From Xanthoparmelia taractica (taxonomy: Eukaryota > Ascomycota > Lecanoromycetes > Lecanorales > Parmeliaceae), in contig MU853187.1 in the NCBI GenBank assembly GCA_033085395.1, forward strand, positions 175,371 through 239,370: 64,000 nt of DNA. The letters are read 5' to 3'. Below the pieces are notes generated by a model. The model was given only the letters and a program-made list of their open reading frames with translations, made no database searches and was not told the DNA's origin. The position numbers and the translations under genes were made by a program. Within the stretch, counting starts at the first letter, position 1. Every line of letters begins with the position of its first letter. Below are positions 33,504-43,439 of the stretch, piece by piece.

Positions 33504-34361
33504 TCACCGAAAATCAGGGATCTTGATGCCGTGAAGTCCCTTGTATGAAGATAAAGCAGGAGGATGCCACTCTTTCAGGACCTCTGGATCAGTCATCTTG
33601 CAAACTTCTACTCCAAGAGGGCGACAGCACTCCAGCATAGGGTCCTCTCCATCGTTTTTGGCCCAGCCCCATTTAGAGAGGTCCCCTCCTGGACAAGTCG
33701 ACAAAGCACACAAAACATCCATTTCTGCAAAGAACTCGAAGAAGTCTCCTGGCCTTGCTGGACATGGTTGCATGAAGTATTCACCATTTTTGTTCAGGCC
33801 AGTCACTTGAAAGACATTGAGCACGTCGTGGACATCAAACTCGGTCAAGCCATGGGGCAGTATGGCCCGGACGAGATTAGAATGACAATGGTAGTCGAAT
33901 TCCTGCCCAGAAAGCATTTGGTTGACGTATGGATCACATCGTGTACCGAGTAGGTCATGGACCCTACCACCTGCCTCGTCAACTCCAAAATGCTCTAAAG
34001 AATCGCCAGTAACAGTGACTAATGGTCGGAGGTATGGGAGGCAAGACCACAAGCGATTGTATTTGGTGAGGTGCGACGCGTGCAGCTGTCTTGTACGAGA
34101 AGCCCAGAACCTCTCTCTAGGGTTGTGAAGGTTCCAAATGTTGAGATCGCCTACCTGTGGACCTTCGGGTGTGGTGATGCGACAGATATGACCTTGTGGA
34201 ACAACCCAAGCGCGGCCTGAACGGATTGGCACAATGAAGGACTCGATCAGATCTCTCGACGTTGTTGCTCCAATTCTGGAGTAGAGATGTGGGTCAGCAT
34301 CGAAAGGAGAACCTTTGAAAGCCTGGTATGCTGCTACAGGATTGTCTCCAGGTTCAGACAT
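33504..34361 (-). CDS. DUF1989 / urea carboxylase-associated family protein
   Basis: A single exon of 285 aa from ATG 34361. Recognisable DUF1989 blocks are FIVPIRSGRAWVVPQGHICR, GPQVGDLNIWNLHNPRERFW, YNRLWSCLPYLRPLVTVTGD, HDLLGTRCDPYVNQ, FDYHCHSNLVRAILPHGL, and NVFQVTGLNKNGEYFMQPCP followed by PGDFFEFFAEMDVLCALSTCP. The conserved Cys and His residues suggest a metal site. In bacteria these proteins are encoded with urea carboxylase and act in urea, guanidine or amine nitrogen use; the fungal role is inferred. It is transcribed divergently from an amino-acid permease over a 447-bp gap with GATA sites, which supports a role in nitrogen nutrition. Confidence 0.88.
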   Translation of the reverse strand: MSEPGDNPVAAYQAFKGSPFDADPHLYSRIGATTSRDLIESFIVPIRSGRAWVVPQGHICRITTPEGPQVGDLNIWNLHNPRERFWASRTRQLHASHLTKYNRLWSCLPYLRPLVTVTGDSLEHFGVDEAGGRVHDLLGTRCDPYVNQMLSGQEFDYHCHSNLVRAILPHGLTEFDVHDVLNVFQVTGLNKNGEYFMQPCPARPGDFFEFFAEMDVLCALSTCPGGDLSKWGWAKNDGEDPMLECCRPLGVEVCKMTDPEVLKEWHPPALSSYKGLHGIKIPDFR

Positions 34362-34808
34362 GATAAGCAGATAGCGAAGTCCCCGTATTTGAGATGGATT
34401 CAGTCACGGATCATAAATTCATAATATGAGAGCAAGCTTGGTTCGGGCTGCTCAAATTAGGTGAGTTGAGTGCTGAGGCGGCCTACAAGATCCCGCCTGG
34501 CGCTCGATCCGACCCCGCACTCCCCGGAAGGCGCCCCCCATAGCTTGGCTTACTCTAAGAAAACCAATATTTTCGCTACTATCCACGAAACCTTCTCAAT
34601 CAAACCCAATTTTTTTTTTTCCGTTTTCCAGCAATTCAATCACTTCCCTTATCATAAGCTAAACCAAAGTCAAGATGTCAAAATATACCTCTTATCATGA
34701 CCAGGCTGTCTCCAAGTCGACGGGTCCCACTTCGATATTTTCACCTGATTGCTGCACCTCCGTCTTAGATTCACAGGATATTGCTGTCAACCACCATCTG
34801 TCAACAAG
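34362..34808. promoter_or_regulatory. Divergent promoter with GATA sites and an overlapping upstream ORF
   Basis: GATAAG occurs at 34362-34367, directly before the DUF1989 start, and its complement CTTATC at 34648-34653 and 34691-34696 near the permease start. These are core sites for AreA-type nitrogen regulators, though such hexamers also arise by chance. A 59-codon ORF (34675-34854) overlaps the permease ATG in another frame. Confidence 0.4.
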
Positions 34809-36683
34809 ATGTTTTGGCGCAAGAGCAGCAATGGCATCCAAACATTCGAGGTAGACGCAGAACTGCAAGATACCCATCACGAAAATGATATTGGAACCCA
34901 GTTGCCAGTCGCCGGTGACGGAGTAGTACCTGTTGGGCGCGTACTATACAATGTTCAGACGCACAGAGGCTTGAAGAGCAGACATATTCAGCTAATCGCA
35001 CTGGGAGGAAGTATCGGTACGGGACTCTTTGTTGGAACAGGCACAACGCTCTCCTTGGCTGGACCAGCGCCCTTGCTCATGTGTAGGTCTCCCTGTCTGG
35101 CTTGAAGCTTCGCTTACTTACAGGTATAGCCTTCATCGTCATATCAAAAATTGTCTGGACTGTCGTTCAAAGCCTGGCCGAGATGACCACTTATCTTCCG
35201 GTCGAAGGGGCCTCCGTGCCATTTTATGTCCACCGCTTTCTCGAACCTTCCTTGGCTTTTGCGGCTGGTTGGAATTACTGGTACTCATACGCTATGCTCG
35301 TGGCTGCTGAGATATCCGCTGCAAGTGTTGTCATAGACTACTGGGCAAACCCCGTGTATGTTTTCACCGTAGTGGAGATGAAGATGTTATACTGACAAGA
35401 GCATTGTTACAGGCCGATTGGGGCGTGGATCACCATCATACTCATCACTGTCATCCTTCTCAATATCTTCGCGGTCCGCATCTACGGCGAGTCTGAGTTC
35501 TGGTTTGCCTCGATCAAGATCATCGCTATCTTAGGTCTTATTATCCTAGGTATCGTGCTCTTCCTTGGAGGTGGTCCCAATCATGAGTCAATCGGCTTTC
35601 GCTACTGGAAGGATCCTGGAGCATTCAACAGCTACCCCAGGCCTGGACTTGGGAACATGGGGAAATTCCTCGCATTCTGGACTGCTCTCATCCGCTCTGG
35701 CTTTGCGTTCATCCTCTCGCCTGAAACCATCACCATTGCTGCCGGTGAAAGCGAGGCTCCGAGACGTAACATCCCCAGGGCGAGCAAGCGCTTCATTTAT
35801 CGCTTGATAGTCTTCTATGTCTTGGGTACGTTGGTAATTTCTGTCATTGTTGCCTCGAACGATGCGGAACTTCTGCGAGCCGTGAGCAGCGGCACCACAG
35901 ATGCAGGTGCTAGTCCATTTGTCATCGGTATCAAAAGAGCTGGTATTCAGGGGTTGGATCATGTCATTAACGCAGTTATTATAACATCGGCCTGGAGTGC
36001 CGCAAATAGCTTTCTCTACGCAGGTAGCCGGTCACTTCACAGCCTCGCCATGACAGGCCAAGCTCCAAAGATATTCACTTGGTGCAGCGATGGTGTCCCC
36101 TACGTTGCTGTCTTTGCCACAGCCACGCTGGGTAGTTTTGCATACCTGAGTCTCTCAAGCGGATCGGCGACGGTGTTTGCCTGGTTCCTGAACCTGACGA
36201 CAATTGGCGGCTACGTTGCATGGGTCGTGATGTTGATGACATACTTGGTACCCTCTTTTCTCCCTACTCTCCCAGGCCTCGCTGACAGAGATTTCTTAGC
36301 GCTTCCGAAAAGCCCTTGCCTACAACGACATGCTCTCCTCGATCCCGTTTAAAAGTCCCTGTCAACCCTATACAAGCTACTTTGCCATGGTCATGCTAAT
36401 CTTACTGAGTCTAACCAACGGCTTCCACGTATTCTTCCCCGGCAACTTTTCAGCAACATCTTTTCTAGCGGCATATACCACTCTACCTCTGTTTTTGGCT
36501 CTATACCTGGGACATAAATTGTGGGCTCGAACACCCTGGATACGGCCAATCGAGACGGTCGATGTTTGGAGCGGTAAAGAAGAAGCGGATCGACAGGAAG
36601 AGGAGGATCGACGGGCTTTGGAGGAGACCGAATCCCTCGACTCCCGGGGCCTACTGGAGAGAATCTGGTCTTGGATCGTTTGA
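34809..36683 (+). CDS. Amino-acid permease (fungal AAT/YAT family)
   Basis: Four exons, 34809-35082, 35124-35355, 35413-36247 and 36300-36683, with introns of 41, 57 and 52 bp, encode 574 aa. Motifs are SRHIQLIALGGSIGTGLFVG in TM1, LAEMTTYLPVEGASVPFYVH, SLAFAAGWNYWYSYAMLVAA, the FAFILSPETITIAAGESEAP signature, NIPRASKRFIYR and QAPKIFTWCSDGVPYVAVF. About twelve TM segments are seen, with both termini charged and cytosolic. It imports amino acids with protons across the plasma membrane; specificity is not readable. The divergent DUF1989 neighbour and GATA sites point to nitrogen control. An alternative start at ATG 34675 joined by a 53-bp intron (34724-34776) is in phase, but its donor (GTCCCA) is poor. 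Confidence 0.9.
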
Positions 36684-36989
36684 CATGGCCGGTGACACGA
36701 GGTCCAAAGTGTCTCTCAACATTGCTAAATAGTGAAAATCTTTGCAGATCAACTTTTCTACCGTCAAATTGGGTGCTCGAACGTCTAGCCATCACCCCTT
36801 TTTTATTTTTCCCCTCATCTGCCCTAATTGAAATAGAAAGCAGGCACGGCGTCAAAGAAAACCCCAAACACCAACTGATCTCAGTTTCAGGAACAGCACA
36901 TACCTCCATCGTAACATTGATTTCATTCCTAACAAACGACAAGACTTCCAAATCCTACCCAATTACGTACATAATCAACCATCCACCCA

Positions 36990-37670
36990 TCATCATCATC
37001 TTCTTCATCCTGCTCCTGCTCCTCCTCCTCCTCCTCATCATCGCAACATTCCATCCTCTCCCTCCCTCTCACTTCCCTCCTACACCCCCAAAAAACCACT
37101 CACCCTCACTCATTCCCCCACACAGCGCAGTCCCATTTCGCCGGCACATCCACATCCCCATCCACAAATTCGTCGCTGTCATATCGACATCCCCCCTCTC
37201 CCCCCCCCTTGACCACAATTCCCCTTCTGTCTTCTTCTCCACTATCTACACCATCGCTCACTCCCCATCTTCCCCCCCCACCCCCCCACCACCCCCCCCC
37301 AAAAAAACCGTCAACACCACCCAGCACGCTGAAAACCCGAACAAAACCAAAAGAACAAAACGAACACTATCCCCCGCTCTCTCTAACAGAATCCGAAGGG
37401 CGCGGTAGACTCGAGGGCACAGCAGTGCTCTATTATGCATCCATCCATCTATCCCCGCCCTCTCCCCATCTGTCCCTCTAACCCCCCCCCCCCCTCCCTC
37501 CCCCCCTTTATTCTTTTATCTATATCTACCCCTTTGTCCCTCCCTCTATCCTCTATCCACCCACCCCCTCAACCCATCCATACCCCCCTTTCCTCACCCC
37601 ATCTGATCCTTGATCCCTCCATCCCTCCATCCCTTATTCCCCATCCCTACCTTCCCCAACCAACTCATAC
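36990..37670 (+). repeat. Polypyrimidine-rich tract
   Basis: Roughly 680 bp is almost entirely C and T/A, with long C-runs near 37200, 37290 and 37480, CTC repeats near 37020 and ATCC/CCAT runs near 37440-37640. It is simple-sequence in character and could form triplex or i-motif structures. Confidence 0.75.
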
Positions 37671-37769
37671 CTTAAGCATCATATTCCCTAACCGCAAACC
37701 TCATTTACATCTTAGTTTAAAAACAAAGAACAAGGAACATAATGCAAAAAACCCCGCTCTTTCTATCCA

Positions 37770-38012
37770 TATCTCGCAAGAAAAAGAAAAAGAAGGAGAA
37801 GGAGAAGGAGAAGAAGAGTGTGGTACAGGACACTGCTATAATAGAGTTTTGGTTATTCGTTTGGAAGGAGGAAGGAGGGAAGGAAGGAAGGAAGGAAGTG
37901 AAGGGTAGGGTAGGGAAGGGAAGGGAAGGAGGTAGGAAGGGGAAGGGAGGAGAGGAGAAGGGAAGGGAAGGGAGAGTGGAGGGAAGGAAAGATGGAAGGG
38001 AATGGAAGTGAT
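37770..38012 (+). repeat. Polypurine tract (GAAA/GGAA-rich)
   Basis: AAG/GAG runs at 37781-37820 and a GGAA/GGGAA run from about 37865 to 38010 form a nearly pure purine strand. It follows the pyrimidine-rich tract and ends about 370 bp before the next gene's stop. Confidence 0.8.
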
Positions 38013-38377
38013 GGAGACCATTAGACACCGGATTGGACGGGGGACAGTAGTGCACAACAAGACTCCTTGCTTGATGCGTGAGTACGTAAAGTTGTTTGTT
38101 GAGCGTGCTTCAGTAAGTAAATAACGATCGATTCATCCATACGGATATTTAGGGCGGCTTTTTGTAGATAGGTAAGTGGCAGAGCCAAGGCTAAAGCTGA
38201 AAGCTTTCGTCTGCCTTACTCGAGTTCCATACTAGAAATTGGGGGGTAGAACAAGCCAAGTTTGGAAGCACGGGGCCAAGAACCTCATTCTATCCCCTTG
38301 CCCTACAGTTCGCGCGTTAAGTGGAAGCAGGACATGTCATTCAAGGCTAGAGAAAGAGAGATATTGAGGTTTGGTGG

Positions 38378-40563
38378 CTAGCAGCTAAACTTGACTGACA
38401 AATTGCGCCTAAGCACCACCCTCTTATGCGAGCTCGCTCCAATCATTGACCCTACACTCGCCTGTGGACTCGAGTTCCACCTCCTGCTAAGACCAGTGTT
38501 ATGCAGCTGCGAAGACCGTCTTTCCTTGACCCCTGTGATACTGCTTTCTGCGTCCGTTCCCAGGCCGGCAGAGTGAGTGATCTTTTGACCCTGATACTGT
38601 GCCACTTGGCCGGCGAGTGGGTCATTCAGATCGACAAGAGGTGCTTTTCGCCATTCAGCAGTGGAGCTTCGTGGGCGCAGAGCGGGAAAGGATTGGACGC
38701 TCAATAGCTTAGAGAATGAGGGCCTCTGGGATCTTGACTCCTGTTGGTCAGAAGACTGCTGCAGACTGCCGAGGCCAGGATCAGAGGTGCTAATTACCAG
38801 TATTTGACCCAATGGATCGCTTCTTGTATCTGCTGGTCGGGCTGTAGCCTGGGCCACCTGACCGAGAGTATCACTCTTAGGATCGACTGGGCTGGGTGTC
38901 CCTTCGACTGAAGGTGAAGACGCCCCCCAGGTCCATCGAAAAGGGTTGTCTGGCATTTTCGTGAACTTTGACACCGATTCAGGAACCATTGGGAGGAGTG
39001 TTCTCGTCTCCTTTTGTTTGAGGGCCGGTTTTCGCGATGGTCTTCCCTCGTTTTCTGGACTAGGAGTGGACCGAAATGAGTGTCCTGCGTGCTGAGAAGC
39101 TCTAGAACTAGCTGTAAGGCTGCTATCGCTCGTTGTCTCGTCCTCTCTCCAGATCACCTCGTGAATGCTGTTGTGAGACCGAAAATGTACTGTACTGATT
39201 CGGCGACTGAACTCGGCAGGTATGAGGGACTGATTCCTGGACTTTGGTCTGATAGCAAATGACCCCGGTGCAACATGAACATCCGCAAAGGTGAGGGCAG
39301 CTTCGGCGTGTGTGCTACATCGTCGAGCGTTGGAGATGTCATTGAACTGAGAGACAGACTTAGACCTCCTCCGGAAACATTGGGACTCCGCCTCGGATGT
39401 AATCGTTGGTCGTCCCCTCAGGCTCGTGGGTGCCTCGGCATTCTCCAGGGACGGTATATCCGTAAGTGGTGGCCCATTCTCCAAGGCTGATGAGGAGTAA
39501 AACGCAAGCAGCTCAGACGCTGGAGCATCTGCCGCGCGCTTGCCTTCGTATTCGCGAGTTAATGATGCCCCCATTGAGGTCTTGATAGGACTTGTTGCGT
39601 AAACGTTGCTTGCTTTTCTCAGAGTAATGGTGGCAGGAGTCTCAAGCGCTCGGGAAACATCCTTGCCATCTATCAACGTTGAGCGACGACGATTGATGTC
39701 CTGGTACGCAAGACTTTTGCTATGCGCGCTGCTTCTCCGGAAAGCTTCTTCAGCCTTCTTGCTTGCTTGGGGTGAAGGAACAGCGGCGAACGAAACGGAA
39801 GGGTTAGGCTTAAAAAGGTTGAGGGTATTTGCGAATGCAGTCGACACACGCCGCAAACCTTGAGAATCTGAACGTACTGGTACCTGGAAGCTAAGTGACC
39901 GTAGAGCATTGACCGCTGGAGAATCAGACTCGTCAATGGCGGTGCCTGAAGAGATCCGTGTTGACGATGTCTGGACGTGGGCTTCGTCGTATTCTGTACT
40001 CTTCTGGGATTTGTGAACACGATTCCGACGACTAGGTGGACCTAGGCTCCTGATCAGGGGAGCATTGGAACCAGCGTCGTCCTCGCCATCAGAGTTTCTA
40101 GTAGCGCAGAGTTCGCAATCACTCCCAATGGAGCTCGCAGTCTGTGGTCCTGACCTCAGCGAGAGTTGCGGAGGCCTTGATTCCTCGCTTCTTTCTCTGT
40201 TGCTATGGAATCTTCTCGTTTTCCGTCTAGGATACTTTCTCTTGTAATGCTGAGGGTTAGGACGGTGAGCGTTCATATAGTCATCGCCTTCGTGTCGTGG
40301 TGGAGGACTCATATTGGGCGTACCGGACACCGGAGGCGTCAGAAGGCTGGGACTTTGAGTGCTCGTCCTGCTATGTGGCAGACTCGAAGCTAAAGCAAGG
40401 TGCTGAGGTGAAAGCATAGGGGCTGGCGCTCGACGCTTGTTCGGTAGCTTTTGGTATAGGCAGACTGTCAGTCACGTCCCATCATTGCTAAACACCACAC
40501 AGTCAAGAGTCTCACCCGGGATGACGCCTCCGGCGTGGTAGCCGACAAATCGTTCCTCGCCAT
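38378..40563 (-). CDS. Ser/Arg-rich, largely disordered fungal protein, hypothetical
   Basis: Two exons, 40516-40563 (16 codons) and 38378-40447, around a 68-bp intron, encode 705 aa. The short first exon reads MARNDLSATTPEASSR, then LPNKRRAPAPMLSPQHLALA across the splice. The body is low-complexity with many Ser, Arg and Pro residues. It includes a basic patch (HYKRKYPRRKTRRF), multiple RRxS sites (RRRSTLIDG, FRRRSKSVSQ, FSRRIST) that suit basophilic kinases such as PKA, and conserved-looking blocks PPVSGTPNMSPPPRHEGDDY and DNPFRWTWGASSPS. No catalytic domain or TM was found. It resembles lineage-restricted Pezizomycotina proteins of unknown function. Length and codon bias make it a real gene; the 5' splice is the weakest part. 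Confidence 0.72.
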
Positions 40564-41079
40564 GGCAGGTGCTTGAAGCACAGTAAAGCGGGCGTGAGTC
40601 AAAAAGGAATGGAGCAATAGAGTGTAATCGAACGAGGATGCTATTGAAAGGACGTAACAATAGAGATAGAACAATAGGACAGTTCGGATGCTGGGATAGA
40701 GAAAAGCAGAGATGAATTTTGCAGGCTCACGGACTCATGCGGTAGCTTCATTCGTGCCTTCCAATAATATAAATCGCCCTCCTGCATCGCAGTCAATTGA
40801 GGAAAGAGGGCTTTTGGATCGTCATGTAATCACATGGGTTTTCCCACTCAGAGAGGCGAGAAATCAGGACAAGCATAGTGATAGACTCTCAAAACTTTTG
40901 TTAACCTCGAGAGTAGCCTCAGGTCGAGGAGCACGTATCTTGTTACAGAGAAGGAGCCTTGATACTTAGCCATGGGTGAGAAGCATGTTCGGTAGTATGT
41001 GTCCATTAGTGGTGTGCGTTTTCGTTTTGAAATGCATGAAATCGCTTTTGTGGTCCTGGCTGGGGTATAGCGCGCAGTA
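40564..41079. other. Intergenic region
   Basis: 516 bp between the start of the Ser/Arg-rich gene and the stop of the kelch gene, both minus-strand. It probably contains the promoter of the former. No repeats were seen. Confidence 0.45.
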
Positions 41080-42465
41080 TCATGACTCAACAGTCAATAT
41101 CCAGCCATCTCCCGCTCTCGAATTGTCACCCAGCACGCCACCCCACAACACCACACTGCCAGGGTCGAGGTCTTGGCCCTGCGCGCTCGCAAACCAACCT
41201 CTCTGGCCTGGGTGTTCGGTCCTGCCTGACATTGAAGACCCTGGAACATCCACTCTTGCCCACGTTCCCTCAGCAGTTTTTGCTCCGAAGAGCTGTCGTG
41301 TGGCATCTTTGAAGCTTGCAGCAGTCATGCCTTCCGGCCGTAATTGGAACGACCAGACATCATCCCAGAACTTGCCAGCAGCCTCGTGACCCGAGGAGCT
41401 AGGATCGCGCTCGCCGAGAAATAGCAGCAGGTAGTGACGTCCTTGGCCTGTGGTGACTGGTTGTAGACCTGCGACGCTACGATTTCCAGGCATCTGTGTA
41501 TCAGCTGGAGGCTCAACACTCTCCCATTGTCCAGTCAAAGGAGAAACACCCAATTCTCCTTTGCCACCCTTGTCGTCGAACGTAGACTTTGTGAGACGCA
41601 GGAAATGTATTGCGCCTCCGAGCTCTTTCTCGCCATCAAACCCCCCAAAGCGATATAACCGTTCTCGACTTATAGTCAGACTGGGGCCGCCCCGCGCAGG
41701 GCCGGGGGCGTCAGGGAACTGTGACCAGACTCTAGAGACTATGTCGAAAGCCCACACATCAGCAACACGACCTGATGCTGGACAGCCTCCATGAATAAAT
41801 ATAGTGCCGTGGTCATCAAACCCTGAAGCTGTAGTGCCGAGAGGATCCACAGTCTGATCCTTTTTGGTTTGCTCTTGTGCGGCGTTGAACGGCGGCGGAT
41901 CTTGTACTGTCTTTTCCTGGAACGTGCTCACTGGATGTTCTGTAGATGTAGATGCGTGGTAGGATCTTGCAGCAGGGTAAGGAGAGCCTTTGGCGGGATC
42001 AAGATAGCTCCACTGGTTCATCGTGGTATCGAAAACCCAGACGCGTCCGTTCTCTTCTAGTGGTTTCATGGCTTTGCCTCCCCTACCTCCGAAGACATAG
42101 ATCCGGTCATCGACCACGCTAGCAGTGTGTCCCACACGTGGAGATGGTACAGCTCCGTCATCTTTGGTTGCTTTTGCTTGGATGACCTGGTAATCCGCCT
42201 CGGCGTTGCCGGGGAACTGGAGCGTGAAGACATGGACGTGGTTATCAACGGGCTCTCGTGGCTGCTGCTCCCCACCAAAGATGTATGCTTTACTCTTGAC
42301 GAGGGATAGGGAATGCGAGGAGCGAGGCAGGATTGTGTCGGTAAGTATCCGTTTCCAGGTAGCCTTCAATGGCATGGTGGACTTGGAAATAGCCACTGCG
42401 GCGCCAGCTGCACCCTCGACGGCTGTCTCCACGCCATAAGCCGCAGCTACTACTCCAGGCTCCAT
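41080..42465 (-). CDS. Kelch-repeat beta-propeller protein
   Basis: A single exon of 461 aa from ATG 42465. Kelch blades are visible as RSSHSLSLVKSKAYIFGGEQ, VGHTASVVDDRIYVFGGRGG followed by VWVFDTTMNQWS, a central blade with GTIFIHGGCPASGRVADVWA then FDIVSRVWSQFPD, PSLTISRERLYRFGGFDG, and a last blade with YLLLFLGERD and FWDDVWSF, closing on SVVLWGGVLGDNSRAGDGWI. Propellers of this kind mediate protein binding; the sequence resembles fungal relatives of nitrile-specifier and galactose-oxidase-like kelch proteins, but no catalytic centre is evident. The Ala-rich N terminus (about residues 5-27) is not a convincing signal peptide. It is the last intact gene before the transposon-bearing block. 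Confidence 0.85.
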   Translation of the reverse strand: MEPGVVAAAYGVETAVEGAAGAAVAISKSTMPLKATWKRILTDTILPRSSHSLSLVKSKAYIFGGEQQPREPVDNHVHVFTLQFPGNAEADYQVIQAKATKDDGAVPSPRVGHTASVVDDRIYVFGGRGGKAMKPLEENGRVWVFDTTMNQWSYLDPAKGSPYPAARSYHASTSTEHPVSTFQEKTVQDPPPFNAAQEQTKKDQTVDPLGTTASGFDDHGTIFIHGGCPASGRVADVWAFDIVSRVWSQFPDAPGPARGGPSLTISRERLYRFGGFDGEKELGGAIHFLRLTKSTFDDKGGKGELGVSPLTGQWESVEPPADTQMPGNRSVAGLQPVTTGQGRHYLLLFLGERDPSSSGHEAAGKFWDDVWSFQLRPEGMTAASFKDATRQLFGAKTAEGTWARVDVPGSSMSGRTEHPGQRGWFASAQGQDLDPGSVVLWGGVLGDNSRAGDGWILTVES

Positions 42466-42641
42466 GTTGGCCTAAGCGATGAAGTGATACGGAATTGTAA
42501 GGTCCAGATTTGTCACATCTGATACTAGGCGGACCATGGATAACAAACCGATGACATTGGTGATTAGTGAGTAGGAGCAGTTGTAGCGGAGTATTTCGCT
42601 GGTGTTATGTACTATCTCTTTCGCATTTCTTATCTTATCTA

Positions 42642-42769
42642 TGTTGCATCACCCTGGTGGGTCGTGCATATCCATGGCCATTCCATCACCCCATGGATAT
42701 GACGGATATCCATGGGGATACTTCCTGGTGGTGTCGTCACGCCCATCTCATAAGCAAATGCTCATTAAT
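42642..42769 (+). repeat. Left terminal inverted repeat of the Ginger-like element
   Basis: Matches the reverse complement of 45452-45563 along its length, except for a 19-bp extra segment bounded by CCATGG on each side and a 3-bp gap. Shared blocks include TGTTGCATCAC, GTCGTGCAT/ATCGTGCAT, GGATACTTCCTGGTG and GCAAATGC. Confidence 0.88.
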
Positions 42770-43439
42770 CGCTTATACCTTCCTATAAATATCCCGCTTT
42801 TTCATAGACGTATTACTAAACCTATGAAGAAATAGTCTAGTATATTATCGTCCTACGCCGTCGCCAATATCAATTAATGTCTTTTAAGACTATATAATAG
42901 TATTAATAATAAGTCGATTAATCTCGTCGTACGTGCGTTATTTATAAGCGATATCGGAGGCCTTCTTTTCCTATTTTTGTGTTATTTGTATAAAGATTTC
43001 TCGAACATATAAATCTTTCTTTGCACTTATTATCTATATATATTATATTTAATTCTATATTTCTACATTTTATATTTAATTAATCTTTCTTCTATTAAGA
43101 TATTAGACTCTATATTATCTTTTTAAGTCGAAAATAAGACTTTCACATTATTCTTTCTTGCTTAGATAAAGTTATTTAACGCTAAGACACGTTAGATCTT
43201 CTATCTTATATTAAATAGTCGTAAGACCGAGACACGTAAACGTATAACGACTTCGTAGAAGCATAGATATATTAGATAACTAACGAATTCTATCTCGAAA
43301 CGACTTAATCTCGTTAATGATAAGAAACGAGTCTAAATTAGATTCGAATTTATCTATAAGACGATAAATTATAAAGGCTTTTTGAAAAGACGTTTAAGCG
43401 AAATCGAGAGGTAATCACTAAGAATCTTATTTAAGATAT

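Larger units (their letters stand above)
36684..38377. other. Long intergenic region with pyrimidine and purine tracts
   Basis: About 1.7 kb between the permease and a minus-strand gene. It is dominated by a C/T-rich block and a G/A-rich block, both listed separately. The open frames here encode only Pro/Ser/His or Lys/Glu/Gly homopolymer-like peptides and are not genes. Confidence 0.6.

Noticed and set aside
36671..37908. Two open frames of 245 and 157 codons downstream of the permease
   Set aside because: They encode Pro/Ser/His-rich runs produced by the pyrimidine tract and have no domain or splice support.
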